Shown here: in pieces, positions 31,165-39,931 of the stretch
Layout of the letters: each line of letters begins with the position of its first letter
Position numbering within the stretch: position 1 is the first letter of the stretch
DNA from: Candidatus Paceibacter sp.
GTDB lineage: Bacteria > Patescibacteria > ABY1 > S139-126
Assembly (NCBI GenBank): GCA_020724865.1
Contig: DYGA01000002.1
Coordinates: forward strand, 1 to 64,000
Reading direction: 5' to 3'
DNA: 64,000 bases
Translations under genes and position numbers: made by a program
Notes under the pieces: generated by a model
The model's database searches: none
Told to the model about the DNA's origin: nothing
What the model saw: the letters and a program-made list of their open reading frames with translations, nothing else

Positions 31165-33666
31165 ATGCCAATTACTATAGATGAAAAAAAGATTGTTGGT
31201 TTAACTAAAACAGAAGCGGCAGAGAAACTTTTAGTTTTTGGGCCCAACGAAATTAATGCCAAAAAAAAGTTATCAGCTTGGCTACAGTTTTGGCGCCTTT
31301 TCAAAAATCCTCTCATAATTATTTTATTAATATCTGCTTTTTTTTCTGCCATATTGGGTGAATATACCAGTGCTTTGGTTATTTTGGTTATGATTTTGTT
31401 TAGCGTTTGTTTGGATTTTTATCAGGAGTATAAAACTAGTCGAGAAATAGAAAAATTGCAAGCAAAATTGATGTTAACCGCTACGGTTATTCGTGATAAT
31501 GTGAAGCAAGAAATTTTTGCCAAGTTTATCGTACCGGGTGATATTATTTTTCTTTCTGCTGGTGATATCGTGCCAGCCGACGGTTGGTTAATAGATGCTG
31601 ACGATTTATTTGTTGACGAGTCAGCCTTAACAGGTGAAAGTTTGCCGATAGAAAAAATAAGATCTGAAAATAAGGATAAAATTCAAAAGAATAATCAATT
31701 ATTTGCTGGTACTAATATAATATCTGGAACCGGTTATTTACAAATAACCGCTACTGGTATAAATACTCAATTTGGCAAGATTGCGCAATCATTGCAACAA
31801 ACCAAGCAGATTACCGCCTTTGAAAAAGGAGTGAGATCTTTTGGCAATTTAATTGTTCGGGTAACTGTTTTTATAGTATTAACAATATTTTTGATTATTA
31901 TTATTAAACCTATTATTTATAATATTCCGTTTGGCCAATTTGAATTATTGCACGCTTTTATTTTTGCTATTGCCGTTGCTGTTGGATTGACGCCTGAGTT
32001 GTTACCAATGATTCTTAGTATCAATATGGCCAAAGGTTCGATTGCCATGGCTAAAAAGGGAGTGATGGTTAAAAGATTAAATGCCATTCCTGATTTTGGC
32101 AGTATTGACGTATTATGTACCGATAAAACAGGTACTTTAACTGAAGGTAAGATCAATTTAGTTAAATATTTAAATGTCAAAGGTGAGGAGTCAGAACATA
32201 TTTTATATTTGGCTTATATTAATAGTTTTTTTCAAACTGGTTTAAAAAATCCTTTAGATTCAGCAATTGTTGATTATAAAAAATTTGATTTGAAAGATTA
32301 TAAAAAAATAGATGAATTACCCTATGATTTTAATCGAAAAATGTTATCAATCGTAGTAGAGCAAGCAGGAAAAAGATTTATGTATACAAAAGGTCAGCCC
32401 GAAGAGATATTAAAAATTTGCCAATATTATAATGATAATAATCAACAGTTTACGATTGATAAATTATTTTTGCAAGAATTTTTGCAAGTTTATCATCAAT
32501 TGAGTAATGATGGTTTTAAAGTGTTGGCAGTTTGCGGTCGTGAGGTTGACAATGCCCGGGATGTATACCCTATTAGCGAAGAAAAGGAGATGGTGCTTTA
32601 TGGTTTAGTAGCTTTTTTTGATCCGCCTAAAAAAAGTTCCAAGAAAACCTTGCAGCAATTGATAAATTATGGGATAAACATCAAAGTTATAACTGGTGAT
32701 AATGAATTAGTAACCAAAAAAATATGCAATGATTTAGCTATTGAAATTAAAGGTATAATTACCGGCGATGAGATTGAAAAAATAAATGATCAAGCTTTAC
32801 AAGTTTTGGTATTACAAAACACTATTTTTGCTAGGTGCTCACCTCAACAGAAAAATCGTATTTTACTTGCCTTGCGTAATCGTGGTCAAGTAGTTGGTTA
32901 TTTAGGTGATGGTATTAATGATGCTCCGTCTTTAAAAACGGCTGATGTAGGTATTTCAGTCAACAATGCCGTCGACGTAGCTAAAGAATCTGCTGATATT
33001 GTTCTGATGCATAAAAGTTTAGATGAATTGACCGCTGGCATTGTCGAAGGTAGAAAAACATTTGGTAATACTATGAAATATATGATGATGGGTATTAGTT
33101 CTAATTTTGGTAATATGTTTAGTATGATTTTTGCTGTGTCTTATTTGCCCTTTTTACCAATGCAGCCGTTTCAGATTTTATTGAATAATTCTTTGTATGA
33201 TTTGTCGCAAGTTACAATTCCTACTGACAATGTTGACGAAGAGTATTTAAAGAAACCGAAGCATTGGAATATAGATTTTTTAAAAAAATTTATGTTTATT
33301 TTTGGTGCGATTAGCTCAGTATTTGATATATTAACTTTTTTATTATTATTTAATTTTTTTAAATTGACAGCACCAGCTTTCCAAACCGGTTGGTTTATAG
33401 AATCTTTAGCGACCCAGACCTTGGTAATTTATTTTATTCGTACCCGTCGTTCAATTTTTAAATCAAAACCCAGTAAATATTTATTATTTACAACTTTGGG
33501 CGTAGTGTCTTTTGCTGTGTTGTTACCTTATACATTTTTAGGATCATATTTTAGCTTCATTCCTTTACCAATAAATATTTTATTAACATTGTTTATTTTA
33601 GTAGCAGTTTATTTGTTGTTAGTTGAGATAACAAAAAGATGGTTTTACAGACGTTATGAAATTTGA
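31165..33666 (+). CDS. mgtA: P3B-type magnesium-transporting ATPase
   Basis: 833 residues. Cation-ATPase N-terminal domain (LTKTEAAEKLLVFGPNEI), actuator TGES (SALTGESLPIEK), membrane-4 segment VGLTPELLPMI, phosphorylation site DKTGTLTEG with Asp320, and hinge GDGINDAPSLKTADVG. The C-terminal TM run contains FQILLNNSLYDLSQ and QTGWFIESLATQTLVIYFIRT, both characteristic of MgtA/MgtB rather than calcium pumps. It imports Mg2+ using ATP. No Mg-sensing leader is obvious in the 33-nt upstream gap. Confidence 0.93.
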   Translation: MPITIDEKKIVGLTKTEAAEKLLVFGPNEINAKKKLSAWLQFWRLFKNPLIIILLISAFFSAILGEYTSALVILVMILFSVCLDFYQEYKTSREIEKLQAKLMLTATVIRDNVKQEIFAKFIVPGDIIFLSAGDIVPADGWLIDADDLFVDESALTGESLPIEKIRSENKDKIQKNNQLFAGTNIISGTGYLQITATGINTQFGKIAQSLQQTKQITAFEKGVRSFGNLIVRVTVFIVLTIFLIIIIKPIIYNIPFGQFELLHAFIFAIAVAVGLTPELLPMILSINMAKGSIAMAKKGVMVKRLNAIPDFGSIDVLCTDKTGTLTEGKINLVKYLNVKGEESEHILYLAYINSFFQTGLKNPLDSAIVDYKKFDLKDYKKIDELPYDFNRKMLSIVVEQAGKRFMYTKGQPEEILKICQYYNDNNQQFTIDKLFLQEFLQVYHQLSNDGFKVLAVCGREVDNARDVYPISEEKEMVLYGLVAFFDPPKKSSKKTLQQLINYGINIKVITGDNELVTKKICNDLAIEIKGIITGDEIEKINDQALQVLVLQNTIFARCSPQQKNRILLALRNRGQVVGYLGDGINDAPSLKTADVGISVNNAVDVAKESADIVLMHKSLDELTAGIVEGRKTFGNTMKYMMMGISSNFGNMFSMIFAVSYLPFLPMQPFQILLNNSLYDLSQVTIPTDNVDEEYLKKPKHWNIDFLKKFMFIFGAISSVFDILTFLLLFNFFKLTAPAFQTGWFIESLATQTLVIYFIRTRRSIFKSKPSKYLLFTTLGVVSFAVLLPYTFLGSYFSFIPLPINILLTLFILVAVYLLLVEITKRWFYRRYEI

Positions 33667-33707
33667 TTAAATATTTTATATTTATTTTTTTGTAATTATT
33701 ACAGTTG

Positions 33708-34919
33708 ATGAAAATTTATAGTAAAAAAATTTTATTGTTTTTTTTCATTTTAGTGGGCTCAAGTGGCTTGCTTTTTTATATTTTACAAAAACCAACTTTT
33801 TCTGAAGAAAAAAAGGTGGAACCTGAAGCGGTTGTATTTGTGCCGCCTGACAGAATTGTTGAATATGAAATTGTGGCTAACGATACTTATGGGGTGATCA
33901 TGGCTAATCAAGGCATAAGTTCTATTGATACGGCGGCCATATATCAAGCCGCTCAAGAGCAGTACGATTTAGCAAAAATTGGTGTAGGTAAAAAAATAAA
34001 ATTTTATTTTAAACCGGAAACAGACGAGTTTTATAAATTGTATTATCAAATTGATAGTGAGGAAGAGTTATGGGTAGAAAAAGGAGATAATGGTGAATGG
34101 CAAGCAGCAAGACAAGACATACCTTATGAAATAAAAATTGTTACCAGTAGTGGGACAATTGAAAAATTTTTATATGCTGACGCTTTAGCTGCCGGAGTAG
34201 ACGAGCGGGCAGTAATTGCTTGGGCAGAGATGTTGCAGTGGAGTTTGGATTTTGCTATGGATGTACAAGTGGGTGATTCTTATAAGTTTATTTATGAACA
34301 AAGGTTTTTAAACGGTGAATATGTTATGCCCGGTAGGGTATTGGCAGGAAAATTTATTAACGCTGGTAAAGCTTATTATGGTTTTAGCTATACTGATCCC
34401 GAAGGCAATAGCGGTTACTATGATGAACAGGGTAATAATGTGCAAAAAATGTTTCTAAAAGCACCGGTAGCTTTTAAATACATTTCTAGTGGTTTTACTA
34501 CTGGTGCCAGATATATTCAAGCTTTTAATATATCCACTGGCCATCGGGCAATTGATTATGCGGCTGCGGCTGGAACTCCAGTTCGAAGTGTGGGCGCTGG
34601 TACAGTAATTTTTGCTGGCTGGGACGGATCTTATGGCAATAAAGTAAGCATCAGGCATAATGGTACTTATACCACTAACTATGCCCATTTATCTAAAATT
34701 TTAGTAAAACGCGGACAAAAGGTTAGTCAAGGTGATACTATTGGCTTAGTTGGTTCCACCGGGTTGTCAACCGGACCGCATTTGCATTATGAAATGGTAA
34801 AAAATGGCGTAAAAATAAATCCTTTACAGGAAGTATTGCCCCCCGGAGAACCTTTAAAAACTGAGTATCAGGATGATTATTTTGCTCAGATTGCTGTTTG
34901 GCAAGAACAACTTGATTAG
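33708..34919 (+). CDS. Membrane-anchored M23 peptidoglycan endopeptidase
   Basis: 403 residues. An N-terminal anchor (about 8-26) is followed by a Csd3/OapA-like N-terminal region with a LysM-like fold (VEYEIVANDTYGVIMANQGIS), then the M23 catalytic domain from about residue 275. Zinc ligands are visible in TGHRAIDYAAAAGTP (HxxxD) and GPHLHYEMV (HxH), with NYAHLSK also conserved. It cuts peptide crosslinks in the cell wall during growth or division. ATG at 33708 preferred over the adjacent TTG. Confidence 0.93.
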   Translation: MKIYSKKILLFFFILVGSSGLLFYILQKPTFSEEKKVEPEAVVFVPPDRIVEYEIVANDTYGVIMANQGISSIDTAAIYQAAQEQYDLAKIGVGKKIKFYFKPETDEFYKLYYQIDSEEELWVEKGDNGEWQAARQDIPYEIKIVTSSGTIEKFLYADALAAGVDERAVIAWAEMLQWSLDFAMDVQVGDSYKFIYEQRFLNGEYVMPGRVLAGKFINAGKAYYGFSYTDPEGNSGYYDEQGNNVQKMFLKAPVAFKYISSGFTTGARYIQAFNISTGHRAIDYAAAAGTPVRSVGAGTVIFAGWDGSYGNKVSIRHNGTYTTNYAHLSKILVKRGQKVSQGDTIGLVGSTGLSTGPHLHYEMVKNGVKINPLQEVLPPGEPLKTEYQDDYFAQIAVWQEQLD

Positions 34920-34926
34920 AAATAAA

Positions 34927-34955
34927 TTGACAACTTGTATTTTTATATCTAAGAT
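34927..34955 (+). promoter_or_regulatory. Promoter for the 35003 small gene
   Basis: TTGACA (34927-34932), 17-nt spacer, TAAGAT (34950-34955). Confidence 0.8.
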
Positions 34956-35002
34956 ATTCTAATTGTTTTGTTTTTTTAAAAATAAATATAGGAGAAAGAG
35001 TG

Positions 35003-35194
35003 ATGAAAAAGAAAGTAATGTTATTTTTATCAGTTTTATTTTTATTTTTTGGTTTATCATTTTGTGTGTTGTCTTCGTTTGTTCCTTTGACAATTATCCC
35101 AATATCTGGAGATCTTGCTTCCTTGGCTGGTTTGTTATTTTTGTTTATCTCTTTATGGTTATTGTTTAGGGCTGATCGAGTTAACAGCAATTAA
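35003..35194 (+). CDS. Small two-helix membrane protein
   Basis: 63 residues, two hydrophobic helices (about 4-26 and 36-56) with a basic start and a polar tail (RADRVNSN). It has its own consensus promoter, a GGAG SD 8 nt upstream of the ATG at 35003, and a terminator, so it is a real monocistronic gene despite its size. A GTG directly before the ATG is an alternative start. Function unknown. Confidence 0.75.
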   Translation: MKKKVMLFLSVLFLFFGLSFCVLSSFVPLTIIPISGDLASLAGLLFLFISLWLLFRADRVNSN

Positions 35195-35195
35195 T

Positions 35196-36068
35196 TTATG
35201 CTTTGCCTTTAGGCAAAGCTTTTTTATTGGTTTTGATAAATTTTTCAAAGCTAGCTAGATTGTTGAAATATTTTATTAACGGAGAATTAATTTTTTTTTC
35301 ACTTTCTTTCCAACCATTACCGCCGAAACCAAGAAAGATATTGTGTTTTTTAGCATAGGTAACTAAATCATTTAAAAATTTTTTATTATTAATTTTAGAA
35401 TAAGTATTAGTGATACCAATAAAATGTGGTTGAATTTTTTTTGCGGCTTTAATAATTTCTGTGGCACTGATATTAATACCCAAAATATAATTTTTCCAAC
35501 CATTGGCTTTTAGTAAGACAGCTATCATTTGCAATGGAATTTCATGATGATCGCCTTCAGCACAGGCCAGTATAGCTTTGGGTGCTTGGTTGTTAGGTTC
35601 TGGTATGATTTGTTCCAATGCGAACAATTGTAACCGTAAAATAAAACTCATTTGGTGTTCTTCAAAGATAGATATTTTGTTTTGCGCCCAATCGTTCCCA
35701 ATTTTTACTAGCGTTGGCGTAAAAATATTTTCCAGTATTTTAATAACAGGATAATTTTTTAAAAATAATTGTTCAATAAATTTTTGGGCGCCAGCAGTAT
35801 CAGATTTTTTCAAATAATCATAAAATTTAGGCCATAAAGAATCATTTATTTCTTTGGTTTTTAAGAGCCGAGATAAGGTGTAAGACTGATTAGCTAGTTT
35901 TGGATAGTTTTTAATAAATTTTTGTAATTCAATTTTACTAATCCGTCGATGGCCGCCAGTTGTTTTTTGAGCTGGCAGCATACCTTTGTCTGCCCATCTT
36001 TTAATAGTGGAAACGTTAACGCCAAAGAGGCGAGCTAATTGGGGTGGTGTAAAATGCACGTTTTGCAT
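35196..36068 (-). CDS. CarH-like MerR/cobalamin-binding transcription regulator
   Basis: 290 residues. An N-terminal MerR HTH (FTPPQLARLFGVNVSTIKRWADKGMLPAQKTTGGHRRI) is followed by a helical B12-cap domain and a Rossmann cobalamin-binding domain. The light-sensing CarH pattern W-x9-EH is kept (Trp127, Glu137, His138). The cobalamin-ligand motif reads DHHEIP with His175, so Gly of DxHxxG is replaced by Pro. The position equal to CarH His132 is Ala128. It may sense adenosylcobalamin, light or both; the binding site is not canonical. The divergent neighbour at 36135 is the likely target. Confidence 0.88.
   Translation of the reverse strand: MQNVHFTPPQLARLFGVNVSTIKRWADKGMLPAQKTTGGHRRISKIELQKFIKNYPKLANQSYTLSRLLKTKEINDSLWPKFYDYLKKSDTAGAQKFIEQLFLKNYPVIKILENIFTPTLVKIGNDWAQNKISIFEEHQMSFILRLQLFALEQIIPEPNNQAPKAILACAEGDHHEIPLQMIAVLLKANGWKNYILGINISATEIIKAAKKIQPHFIGITNTYSKINNKKFLNDLVTYAKKHNIFLGFGGNGWKESEKKINSPLIKYFNNLASFEKFIKTNKKALPKGKA
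35200..35227 (+). terminator. Terminator encoded inside the 3' end of the converging gene
   Basis: GCTTTGCC pairs with GGCAAAGC around TTTA, followed by T6. The stem also encodes the last residues (PKGKA) of the minus-strand regulator. Confidence 0.85.
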
Positions 36069-36097
36069 GTTTATAGTTTAACAGCTATATTAAATCT

Positions 36098-36112
36098 ACG
36101 CAAATAGTGCGT
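36098..36112. promoter_or_regulatory. Inverted repeat in divergent promoter region
   Basis: ACGCA-AATAG-TGCGT is a perfect palindrome between the CarH-like regulator and the FAS1 gene. It is relatively G/C-rich against an AT background, which makes it a candidate operator. Confidence 0.45.
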
Positions 36113-36134
36113 TTTAATAATTAACCAAAAAAAT

Positions 36135-36989
36135 ATGAAAAAAATATTGTTTTCTTTAGTTATAGCCGTTTTGGTAGGAGGATTATTTACTCCTAGTGTC
36201 AAGGCTTACAGTGATACTAAAGGCAAGGTCCTTTTGCAAGTTGAGGATAAAGGTCAACTTTGGTATATCGCCAATGACGGCAAATCTAAGTTTTATTTAG
36301 GTTCGCCAGTTGATATGTTTCGCCTGATGCGTTTTCAGGGTGTGGGTATTTCCAATAGCGATTTAGCTAAAATTCCTGAAGCTGGTAAATCGCAGATGGG
36401 TGATAAAAATTTTGCCAATCTGCAAAAAGGTAAAATTTTATTACAGGTAGAGCAAAATGGTGAAGCCTGGTACGTTCATCCGCAAACCGGTGAAAGACAT
36501 TATTTAGGCACACCTCAAGCAGCGTTTAATCTGTTTAAATCAATTGCAAGTGGCGCCAGTAATGCTCATTTGAGTAAAATACCTGAAGTTAAAGATATTA
36601 CCTTGACCGCAATTAATGCCAAATCTTTTAATACTTTGGTAGCAGCTCTTAGTGCCGCTGGATTGGCAGATGTTTTGCAAAATAGCGGACCATTTACAGT
36701 TTTTGCTCCCACTGATGAAGCTTTTGCTAAATTACCAGCTGGTACGGTAGAATCTTTGCTAAATGATATTGATCAATTGACTAAAATATTAACTTACCAT
36801 GTTGTTCCCGGTAAAGTATTAGCTAAGGATGTAGTTAAATTAAATTCGGCCCCAACAGTTAATGGTAAAAATATTAGTATTCAAGTTGATAATGGAAAAG
36901 TTTTGATTGATAATGCCAAAGTCACAGTAACTGATATTATGGCTACCAATGGTGTAATTCATATTATAGATAGCGTTCTTCTACCGTAG
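36135..36989 (+). CDS. Secreted fasciclin (FAS1) protein with two tandem surface repeats
   Basis: 284 residues. A signal peptide ends near SVKA (residue 24). Two repeats of about 60 residues follow (GKVLLQVEDKGQLWYIANDGKSKFYLG and GKILLQVEQNGEAWYVHPQTGERHYLG, each ending NxxLSKIP/NSDLAKIP). The FAS1 domain (about 155-284) has FTVFAPTDEAFAKLP and LTYHVVPGKV. FAS1 domains mediate cell adhesion; the repeats occur in other CPR surface proteins as I recall. It is transcribed away from the B12-dependent regulator and may be its target. Confidence 0.93.
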   Translation: MKKILFSLVIAVLVGGLFTPSVKAYSDTKGKVLLQVEDKGQLWYIANDGKSKFYLGSPVDMFRLMRFQGVGISNSDLAKIPEAGKSQMGDKNFANLQKGKILLQVEQNGEAWYVHPQTGERHYLGTPQAAFNLFKSIASGASNAHLSKIPEVKDITLTAINAKSFNTLVAALSAAGLADVLQNSGPFTVFAPTDEAFAKLPAGTVESLLNDIDQLTKILTYHVVPGKVLAKDVVKLNSAPTVNGKNISIQVDNGKVLIDNAKVTVTDIMATNGVIHIIDSVLLP

Positions 36990-37008
36990 GATTTAGTTCT
37001 TTTAGAAA

Positions 37009-37038
37009 AAAAGTCCTAAAATTTAGGACTTTTTTTTA
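37009..37038 (+). terminator. Terminator after the FAS1 gene
   Basis: AAGTCCTAAA pairs with TTTAGGACTT, followed by T8. Confidence 0.9.
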
Positions 37039-37086
37039 TAATTAATATATATGTTATACTAGAAATATAAAGATTAATATTTATCT

Positions 37087-37329
37087 ATGATTGATTATCA
37101 ATTAGCTTTGAACATAATAAAAATTGCCGGTATTACCAATATTTTGTTTTTACTACTGACTTTTTTTTCTTGTCGTTGTTTAATGGGTCCCAAATTATCA
37201 CAAAAGTTAGTACAGTATGAATGGTTTAAAAAGTTTTATCGCTGGCATTGTTATTTTTGGTGGGGATTTTATATTTCCGTAATTATCCACACTATATTTG
37301 CTTGGTATTTGTTTGGCTTTGGTTTTTAG
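37087..37329 (+). CDS. Small membrane protein, unknown
   Basis: 80 residues. Helix one is about 12-28 (AGITNILFLLLTFFS), then a basic loop with Cys29/Cys31. Helix two is about 56-78, with aromatic residues and His (WHCYFWWGFYISVIIHTIFAWY). The two His and Cys could suggest haem or metal binding, but no family is recognised. No SD. Confidence 0.6.
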   Translation: MIDYQLALNIIKIAGITNILFLLLTFFSCRCLMGPKLSQKLVQYEWFKKFYRWHCYFWWGFYISVIIHTIFAWYLFGFGF

Positions 37330-37489
37330 ACTACGGAATAAAATTTAGTCACTGATATTTAAATGATTAAAATACCTGGAAAAAATAATTAGATAATAAA
37401 AATATTTTAAGCAATTTGTCAGGTATTTACGCGAGAGCGGATTAAATTTTTACCCTACACAAAATTTGTTTCAGTCAAAAATATAATAT

Positions 37490-38025
37490 ATGTATCGGAT
37501 AATTTTTTATATTTTTTTATTTTTTGTTTTTACAGGTTGTGCCACCCAGTCAACATTTACTAATCAGAATATTAATAATAATTATATGCAATTAACTAGT
37601 AAAGATTTTTCCGATCATACATATTTATCTTCTGAATTTACTTGTGATGGCGAAAACAAAAGACCCCAATTAGCTTGGTCACAAGTGCCTACAGCAACCA
37701 AGTCGCTGGCTTTGGCCATGTTTGATCCTGACGCTCCAGGAGATGGGTTTTTACATTGGTTGGTAGTAAATTTACCGCCGCAGGATTTATCATTGGCTAG
37801 CTCTGACAATTTACCTTCACCGGCAATGCAGATAAAAAATGATGCAGGAAAATTTGAATATTTTGGACCTTGTCCGCCTCAGGGAGTACATCGTTATCAG
37901 TTTACTTTGTATGCTTTAGATGTTCCATCTATAAATCCAACAGATTATCAAGATTTTTGCAGCAGATTAATGGACATATAGTTGAACAGGTAAGGCTGAC
38001 TGGTTTGTATGAGAGAAAGAGATGA
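37490..38025 (+). pseudogene. PEBP/YbhB-family lipoprotein with frameshifted 3' end
   Basis: A lipoprotein signal ends in FVFTGC (Cys17), followed by a PEBP (Raf-kinase-inhibitor-like) domain: LSSEFTCDGENKRPQLAWSQVP, DPDAPGDGFLHWLVVNLPP and GPCPPQGVHRYQFTLYAL. The frame as written stops at 37981 after 163 residues. The +1 frame from the T-run near 37954 continues as FLQQINGHIVEQVRLTGLY to a stop at 38023-38025, which is the usual PEBP C-terminus. One missing T in a TTTTT run explains it: true mutation, programmed slippage or sequencing error. The same T5 run is in the duplicate copy. Confidence 0.85.
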
Positions 38026-38360
38026 TTATCAATTACTAATTACTAATGATTAATGAATTTTTAATTAGTTAATTAATAAATTAAAACATTGATTAGTAAT
38101 TAATAATTTGAATATTTTGGACCTTGTCCGCCTCAGGGAGTACATCGTTATCAGTTTACTTTGTATGCTTTAGATGTTCCATCTATAAATCCAACAGATT
38201 ATCAAGATTTTTGCAGCAGATTAATGGACATATAGTTGAACAGGTAAGGCTGACTGGTTTGTATGAGAGAAAGAGATGATTATCAATTACTAATTACTAA
38301 TGATTAATGAATTTTTAATTAGTTAATTAATAAATTAAAACATTGATTAGTAATTAATAA
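37853..38360 (+). repeat. Perfect 254-bp tandem duplication
   Basis: Bases 37853-38106 and 38107-38360 appear identical, covering the last 43 codons of the PEBP gene (including the frameshift) and its AT-rich downstream repeat. The joint has short AATT homology. The second copy has no start, so it is non-coding debris. Together with the AT repeat and leader it fills the 38026-38447 gap. Confidence 0.92.
38028..38106. repeat. AT-only dispersed repeat, copy 2
   Basis: Shares TTAATTAATAAATTAA and CATTGATTAGTAATT with the block at 42344-42415 and shorter parts with 27078-27130. It is copied again within the 254-bp duplication. Confidence 0.65.
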
Positions 38361-38447
38361 TTAGTTATTAGTAATTTATTAAAACCTTGTTTTATTTTGT
38401 TTAAAGTGTTATTATAATTTTGTTTAATTTTTATATTTAAGATATTT

Positions 38448-38594
38448 ATGTCAAAAAAGAAAAAGTCACGATCTAAAAATCCTTCTACCGGAGTGAAATT
38501 ACCAAAATTTAAAATGAGCCGCCAAAGTAAAGAATCGATGCATAGTGGTAAGTTGGCTAAAAAAACTTATGGCCGTTTTCGCAATAAAAAATAG
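38448..38594 (+). CDS. Short Lys/Arg-rich protein
   Basis: 48 residues: MSKKKKSRSKNPSTGVKLP, then KMSRQSKESMHSGKLAK and a basic end. Very basic, no hydrophobic core, likely nucleic-acid or ribosome binding. It is too short for default gene finders but has an ATG, full-length codon structure and a terminator 23 nt after its stop. Such small basic proteins recur in CPR genomes. Function unknown. Confidence 0.7.
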   Translation: MSKKKKSRSKNPSTGVKLPKFKMSRQSKESMHSGKLAKKTYGRFRNKK

Positions 38595-38617
38595 AAAGTA
38601 AGTTTTTTATAATATAA

Positions 38618-38641
38618 AACCTGCTTGACGCAGGTTTTTTT
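38618..38641 (+). terminator. Terminator after the small basic gene
   Basis: AACCTGC pairs with GCAGGTT around TTGAC, followed by T7. Confidence 0.85.
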
Positions 38642-38724
38642 GACAAAAAATTTATTTTTATATAAAATATAAAATTGTTTTATTGAACTTTTACAATTAA
38701 ATAACATAAAAAAGGAGTAAAAAA

Positions 38725-39258
38725 ATGGAAAAAATTATTAGCGCAGTTATTTGCGGCCAGGCACAATTATTGTTGTATACTAAATTATTAGCCGATGGCA
38801 AGAAGAAATATTTTGTAGTGAATGCTAACAACTCAGAAACGCCAGGTGGTCATGAAATTTCTTATATAAACTATAAAAAATCAATTGAAAAACATGATCA
38901 TGTTGTTTTTTTAGTTGATAATGATACAAAATATCGCGCTTTAATGATTGAGGGTTTAGATATCCCTTGGGAACCTCTGTTTGATTTATTTTTATTTGAA
39001 ATGAAAATTGAAAAAATTTTTCAGACACTGGTTGGTTTAAATGAAAAAATTGATCATTACGAACTATTGGAAGTTGAAAAAGCTTTTTATAGTGATCCTG
39101 GGTTGTATGTAAATATAAGAAATAAATTAGAATATTGGGCTGAAGATCATTCTCTGCCAATCAATGTTATTGCTAGCGTGGAAAAAATTTGCCAGCAACA
39201 CGGCTATATTAAATTGGAACAATTATTAAAGTATTTAACTAATAAAGCTTTAGTTTAA
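38725..39258 (+). CDS. Hypothetical soluble protein
   Basis: 177 residues, alpha/beta N-terminal half (VICGQAQLLLYTKLLADGKKKYFVVNA) and helical C-terminal half. Strong SD (AAGGAG, 8 nt before the ATG) and its own terminator indicate a well-expressed single gene. No family recognised, no signal peptide, one Cys near each end. Confidence 0.7.
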   Translation: MEKIISAVICGQAQLLLYTKLLADGKKKYFVVNANNSETPGGHEISYINYKKSIEKHDHVVFLVDNDTKYRALMIEGLDIPWEPLFDLFLFEMKIEKIFQTLVGLNEKIDHYELLEVEKAFYSDPGLYVNIRNKLEYWAEDHSLPINVIASVEKICQQHGYIKLEQLLKYLTNKALV

Positions 39259-39265
39259 AAAATAA

Positions 39266-39295
39266 AACTGAAAACCATTGGTTTTCAGTTTTTTA
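39266..39295 (+). terminator. Terminator after the 38725 gene
   Basis: AACTGAAAAC pairs with GTTTTCAGTT around CATTG, followed by T4AT3. Confidence 0.85.
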
Positions 39296-39328
39296 TTTGA
39301 ATTTTGGTGATATGCTAAAATTGAATTT

Positions 39329-39709
39329 ATGAAAGATTATATTATCAGCGGGCAGGTAATCCATGGTTTTGACAAAGGTAAAAGCATGGGTTTTCCTACT
39401 TATAATTTACATTTAAATGCTGATTATCCTCTGGAAGATTGGCAGGGAGTTTGGTGTAGTTTGACTTATTATCGGGGACAAAAATTGTTTGGAGTTACGC
39501 ACATAGGTCCAGTGCGGATATTTCAGGAAGAAAAAATAAGAGTGGAAACCCACTTGTTAGATTGGCAGGGAGATTTGTATGGTGAACAGCTGCAGGTTGA
39601 ATTATTAGTAAAACTGCGAGATACGATAGATTTTACCAACGAAACTGAGCTAATTAGACAAGTAATGGAGGATATCAGACAAGCTCGAGCTTATTTTAAG
39701 ATTGAATAG
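39329..39709 (+). CDS. Stand-alone riboflavin kinase
   Basis: 126 residues, the flavokinase barrel alone. The start GQVIHGFDKGKSMGFPTYNL is the GxVxxG...LGFPTxNL nucleotide/flavin motif, with later Asn/Thr and VETHLLDWQGDLYG (Glu base). It makes FMN from riboflavin and ATP. The FAD-synthetase half that is normally fused in bacterial RibF is absent, so FAD must come from elsewhere or another gene. No riboflavin synthesis genes are near, suggesting salvage. Confidence 0.88.
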   Translation: MKDYIISGQVIHGFDKGKSMGFPTYNLHLNADYPLEDWQGVWCSLTYYRGQKLFGVTHIGPVRIFQEEKIRVETHLLDWQGDLYGEQLQVELLVKLRDTIDFTNETELIRQVMEDIRQARAYFKIE

Positions 39710-39736
39710 TTTTATCTAAAAAAATTAGTAAAAGAA

Positions 39737-39770
39737 AAAACCGATTGCCTCGCAATCGGTTGAGATTTTT
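39737..39770 (+). terminator. Terminator after riboflavin kinase
   Basis: AACCGATTGC pairs with GCAATCGGTT around CTC, with a T run after GAGA. Confidence 0.75.
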
Positions 39771-39849
39771 TTGGTTTGTATAATGTGCTTATGTTTTTAT
39801 AATATTGGAATTTTTAAATTGGGTCAAGAGAAAACTGTGGATAACTATC

Positions 39850-39883
39850 AAATTAAAAGCCGAAACTTTTGGTCTCGGCTTTA
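39850..39883 (-). terminator. Probable terminator for the 39932-40330 gene
   Basis: AAAGCCGA pairs with TCGGCTTT. The minus-strand side runs into TTTTAATT. It could also act on the plus strand. Confidence 0.5.
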
Positions 39884-39931
39884 GAATTTTTACTCTTTTT
39901 TAAAATTTATTTCACTAAATAAGCTCTCTCC

